A stretch of DNA of 64,000 nt from a bacterium (GTDB lineage Bacteria > Campylobacterota > Campylobacteria > Campylobacterales > Sulfurimonadaceae): the NCBI GenBank assembly GCA_018825665.1, contig JAHJEG010000017.1:1-64000 (forward strand), read 5' to 3'. Positions 61,037 through 64,000 of the stretch are shown piece after piece. The first letter of the stretch is position 1. The number at the start of each line of letters is the position of its first letter. Position numbers and translations under genes: made by a program. Under the pieces are notes generated by a model. That model saw nothing but the letters and a program-made list of their open reading frames with translations. It had not been told where the DNA came from and searched no databases.

Positions 61037-61939
61037 CTAAAAAAATTCTAGCTTACTCTTGGTATCGCTGTTACACTCAAGTCTATCTTGCATAAACTCC
61101 ATAGAATTTCTTAGAGAATCTTCAAATATATATATCTCACTAAAAACTCTATCTACAAAATATTCAACAAGATAAGAGTTAATATCCTCAACAATTCTTG
61201 CTAAATACTCAAAAGCCTCTATATTTTCTATATCCACACTACTTAAATCAAGATTTTTAAGGTATGAAGAGAAGTTCATAAATATAATAGAAACATTTTT
61301 AGTATAAAAATGACTCGCAAAAACTTTTGAAACCTCTTTCATCTTCTCTGATATAGAGATAATAAGCTCTTGTGAAAGATCTCCGCTATCAAGGCTAATA
61401 ACATACTCCTGCAAAGACTCACTTAAAAAAAGTATCTGTCCCTCATACGTATCAAGATAATCATCAATAAGCTCGCAACTATCATGTTTAATATTTTTCA
61501 TTGAGTGTTTTGAGTTCGCAAGTGTGTTCATAGCACTCTCATAACTCAAAGCTGTAAAAAATTTATACATTAAAGTGTTATCATCAAAAGGAGCAGCGAT
61601 TACACCTTCACTTATATTAATCAACGGCGGATATGGCTTTTGACAATTGAAGTTAATATGCAAAACAATATGAATCTTTTTATTTTTGGTATTAAGCGAC
61701 TTCACTATCTCATAAATTTGTGCCGCATGTTCATCCATATCTACCAAAAGTACATCAATATTATTTGCTATAACATATGTCTTTAACTCATCTATACTCA
61801 CACTTGTTATATTTATACAAGTGTACTTTTTAAAACCGTTAAGCACATGCTCGCTCTCTTTAAAACTAATGTTTGAATAGACCAATAAATTTTTATCTTT
61901 TACGGTATATGAAAAATACTCTTTTAAATTATATATCAT
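61037..61939 (-). CDS. Hypothetical chemotaxis-cluster protein, degenerate receiver-like N-terminus, C-terminus KLEFF
   Basis: Intact 300 aa ORF between cheB and cheR. Confidence 0.75.
   Translation of the reverse strand: MIYNLKEYFSYTVKDKNLLVYSNISFKESEHVLNGFKKYTCINITSVSIDELKTYVIANNIDVLLVDMDEHAAQIYEIVKSLNTKNKKIHIVLHINFNCQKPYPPLINISEGVIAAPFDDNTLMYKFFTALSYESAMNTLANSKHSMKNIKHDSCELIDDYLDTYEGQILFLSESLQEYVISLDSGDLSQELIISISEKMKEVSKVFASHFYTKNVSIIFMNFSSYLKNLDLSSVDIENIEAFEYLARIVEDINSYLVEYFVDRVFSEIYIFEDSLRNSMEFMQDRLECNSDTKSKLEFF
61038..61057 (-). repeat. Copy 2 of a 20-nt inverted repeat (AGTAAGCTAGAATTTTTTTA)
   Basis: 19/20 match to the plus strand of 59286-59305. Confidence 0.85.
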
Positions 61940-61949
61940 CTCTTATCCT

Positions 61950-62750
61950 TTATGATATTTTTTGAAAAATAGATGTTCGAACCTGCACCAGATTTTTCAA
62001 CTTTACACTATTGATGTTTTCTGTTAATGATATAATTAAAAATCCGCCGACTTTTAAATTTGAAATCACATTTTTAACAACAATTTCTTTTGTGTCATCG
62101 CTGAAATAGAGAAGTACATTTCGCAAGAATACAATATCAAACTCACCTAGATAATTATTTTGTTCCAGCAAATTATTCTCTGTAAAGTGCATATTTGAGC
62201 ATAAGCTTCTATCTATAAGAAATTGCCCCTCATATTTACCTTTGCCCTTGAGACAGTAACGATTTTTGTATTGATCTGGAATCTTCGTAATCCAAGATAT
62301 GGGATATAGTCCCATTTTAGCTTTTTTTATTACTTCACTGTTTATATCACTTCCGACAATTTCCCATTTATCTTTCCCTACTGCACCATTAATCATCATA
62401 GCCAAAGAGTAGGCTTCTGCTCCCACAGATGAAGCTGCACTCCAAATACGAAGTGAGGCAACACCTTTTGTAAGAAGAGATTTTACAAAATCAAAGTGTA
62501 CTTCCTCTCTAAAAAAGTATGTTTCATTTGTAGTAATAAGATTAATCATCTCAATTTTTTCGGTTAAAGTTATCTGTACTATTCTCAAATACTGTGCAAA
62601 AGAGTCCAACTTATAGTGGACTAATCGTTTGTTAAGTCTGCTCTGCACCATAGTCTTTTTACTATCAGCCAAGGTAATTCCAACCTCTTTAAAGATTAAC
62701 TTTTGTAAGGTTGCGAACTCTTCATTACTTATTCCTGTTATCTTCATCAC
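61950..62750 (-). CDS. cheR: Chemotaxis methyltransferase CheR
   Basis: TTNETYFFRE, RIWSAASSVGAEAYSLAM, FDIVFLRNVLLYF. Confidence 0.95.
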   Translation of the reverse strand: MMKITGISNEEFATLQKLIFKEVGITLADSKKTMVQSRLNKRLVHYKLDSFAQYLRIVQITLTEKIEMINLITTNETYFFREEVHFDFVKSLLTKGVASLRIWSAASSVGAEAYSLAMMINGAVGKDKWEIVGSDINSEVIKKAKMGLYPISWITKIPDQYKNRYCLKGKGKYEGQFLIDRSLCSNMHFTENNLLEQNNYLGEFDIVFLRNVLLYFSDDTKEIVVKNVISNLKVGGFLIISLTENINSVKLKNLVQVRTSIFQKIS

Positions 62751-63682
62751 CTTATATACTCGTTTATGGCTTCTGAGAGTTCTTGCATATTTACTTTACC
62801 AATAACTTTACTGGCTCCAAGCCTTAAAAACTCTTCTTTTATAATATCATTCGCCATATTTGTATGCACAATAATATTTATATCATCAAATTTTTCCATC
62901 TCTCTTATTCGTTTAATTACTTCTCTTCCGCTCATGGCCGGCATCTCAATATCTGTAATCACAAGAGCAATATCTTTGACATCTTTTTTAACTATAGCAT
63001 CTACGAGTTCCTTCCCATTTTCAAAAAGCTCATAACGAAGAGACATTTTCTCACAAAGTCTGCTAACCATTACTCTTATATATTTACTGTCATCCGCAAA
63101 AAATACAACTCTATTTGTATCTATATCATACTTTACGTTTTGAGTTTGAGCATCACTTTGTTCTTTTACATCTTCAAAGATATCTAAGAGAAGCTTATCG
63201 CTATCAAAGATACTGCACAATTGCTCTTTGCCATATAGCTTGATTCTTGCCGCAAAAGATGACTTTGAGTTTGCACTTGAATTATCTCTCATATCTTCAG
63301 ATTCTATTGTTACGATATTCTCAACACCCTTAACAACAATACCTAAACGATAACCGCCGTAAGCTGCGACTATCACTAGTTCATACTCATTCTCATCTAG
63401 TCTCTCATTACCAATCCAAGCATCAAAATTCACCAGGGTTGTCATCTCTCCTCTAATATCTCCCGTACCTATAACTGCACCGTTATCATTAGAATAAAGG
63501 ATATCTATATCTTTGTAAACGACCAGCTCTTCAATTTTTGATACATTTTTGGCATAAAGTTCGCCGTTTGAACCGTGAAAAAGCAGAAATTGACTTGCTT
63601 CATTGGCATTTGTGCTAACAAGTTTTAGAAGATCTATCTCCTCTTCTTCTGCATATAAACCTTCTTCATAGAGTTCATCCAT
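62747..63682 (-). CDS. cheV: CheV (CheW domain + receiver)
   Basis: CheW-like N-terminus then VVFFADDSKYIRVMV...VITDIEMPAMSG; start MDELYEEG. Confidence 0.9.
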   Translation of the reverse strand: MDELYEEGLYAEEEEIDLLKLVSTNANEASQFLLFHGSNGELYAKNVSKIEELVVYKDIDILYSNDNGAVIGTGDIRGEMTTLVNFDAWIGNERLDENEYELVIVAAYGGYRLGIVVKGVENIVTIESEDMRDNSSANSKSSFAARIKLYGKEQLCSIFDSDKLLLDIFEDVKEQSDAQTQNVKYDIDTNRVVFFADDSKYIRVMVSRLCEKMSLRYELFENGKELVDAIVKKDVKDIALVITDIEMPAMSGREVIKRIREMEKFDDINIIVHTNMANDIIKEEFLRLGASKVIGKVNMQELSEAINEYIR

Positions 63683-64000
63683 ATAACACCTCACAAGACA
63701 GTTCTTCAAGATTTAGCAATCTATCAAGATTTAGGATAGATATGTTTTTTCCCCTGTACTCTACGAGTTTAGATATAAAATGTGACTCGATTTTTGTTCC
63801 AAATTTTGGAGCATCCAAGAAGCTGCTATCATCAAAACCATCAACCTCATAAATCTCATCTACCAAAAGAGCAATTTTTTGTTTTTTAAAACTCAAAATA
63901 ATAAAAGCACTTTTCTTACTAATGACAGTTGAAGATATTTTACATCTATCCAAAAAGTCGATAACACTTACTATATCCCCTCTTATATTTGTGACACCTA
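63675..64000 (-). CDS. cheW: CheW, truncated by the right edge of the window
   Basis: The frame stays open to 64000 and reads GVTNIRGDIVSVIDFLDRCKISST... Confidence 0.88.
   Translation of the reverse strand, partial: GVTNIRGDIVSVIDFLDRCKISSTVISKKSAFIILSFKKQKIALLVDEIYEVDGFDDSSFLDAPKFGTKIESHFISKLVEYRGKNISILNLDRLLNLEELSCEVLYG

Noticed and set aside
1-64000. CRISPR array, tRNA, rRNA, prophage, transposase or integrase
   Set aside because: None recognised. The dispersed 11-mers have irregular spacing, both orientations and lie in genes, so they are not a CRISPR array or an insertion element.

Overview
This 64 kb window looks chromosomal, from a sulfur-oxidising Campylobacterota (Sulfurimonas-like) bacterium. 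The assignment is an inference from gene content and order: recA-eno-ftsB-like-AMIN, mqnD-fliQ-murB, futalosine menaquinone synthesis, and a flavocytochrome-c/SQR-type sulfide oxidation set. Most of the window is housekeeping and transport genes: a sulfide dehydrogenase-like flavoprotein with Rieske protein and cytochrome c, DASS and EamA transporters, CNNM/MgtE/CorA Mg transport, a MotA/MotB-like pair, PPK2, a rimK cluster, tpx, tsaD, dxr, cdsA, NFACT, a TonB receptor next to cobalamin genes, a c-heme chemoreceptor, a SUV3-like helicase, ppsA, rubrerythrin, zinc uptake genes, and a chemotaxis cluster cut by the right edge. The strongest signal the gene content does not explain is a non-palindromic 11-mer, TTCCACATGCC / GGCATGTGGAA. 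I count 21 exact copies by eye, plus about 8 more copies of the 9-mer core CCACATGCC. Copies occur on both strands and in several reading frames. Two places carry an identical 23-bp inverted pair (GGCATGTGGAA-C-TTCCACATGCC) directly after a stop codon. This matches the architecture of DNA uptake sequences in Neisseria (DUS) and Pasteurellaceae (USS), and I know of none described for Campylobacterota. Secondary observations: a probable non-canonical ATA/ATT start on a DUF4105 protein, a near-identical inverted repeat giving two chemotaxis-cluster proteins the same -LEFF C-terminus, several unannotated small ORFs, an AMP-ligase-tail/ACP/acyltransferase fusion, and a zinc ABC operon with no ATPase. 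All calls come from reading the sequence; no database search was run.
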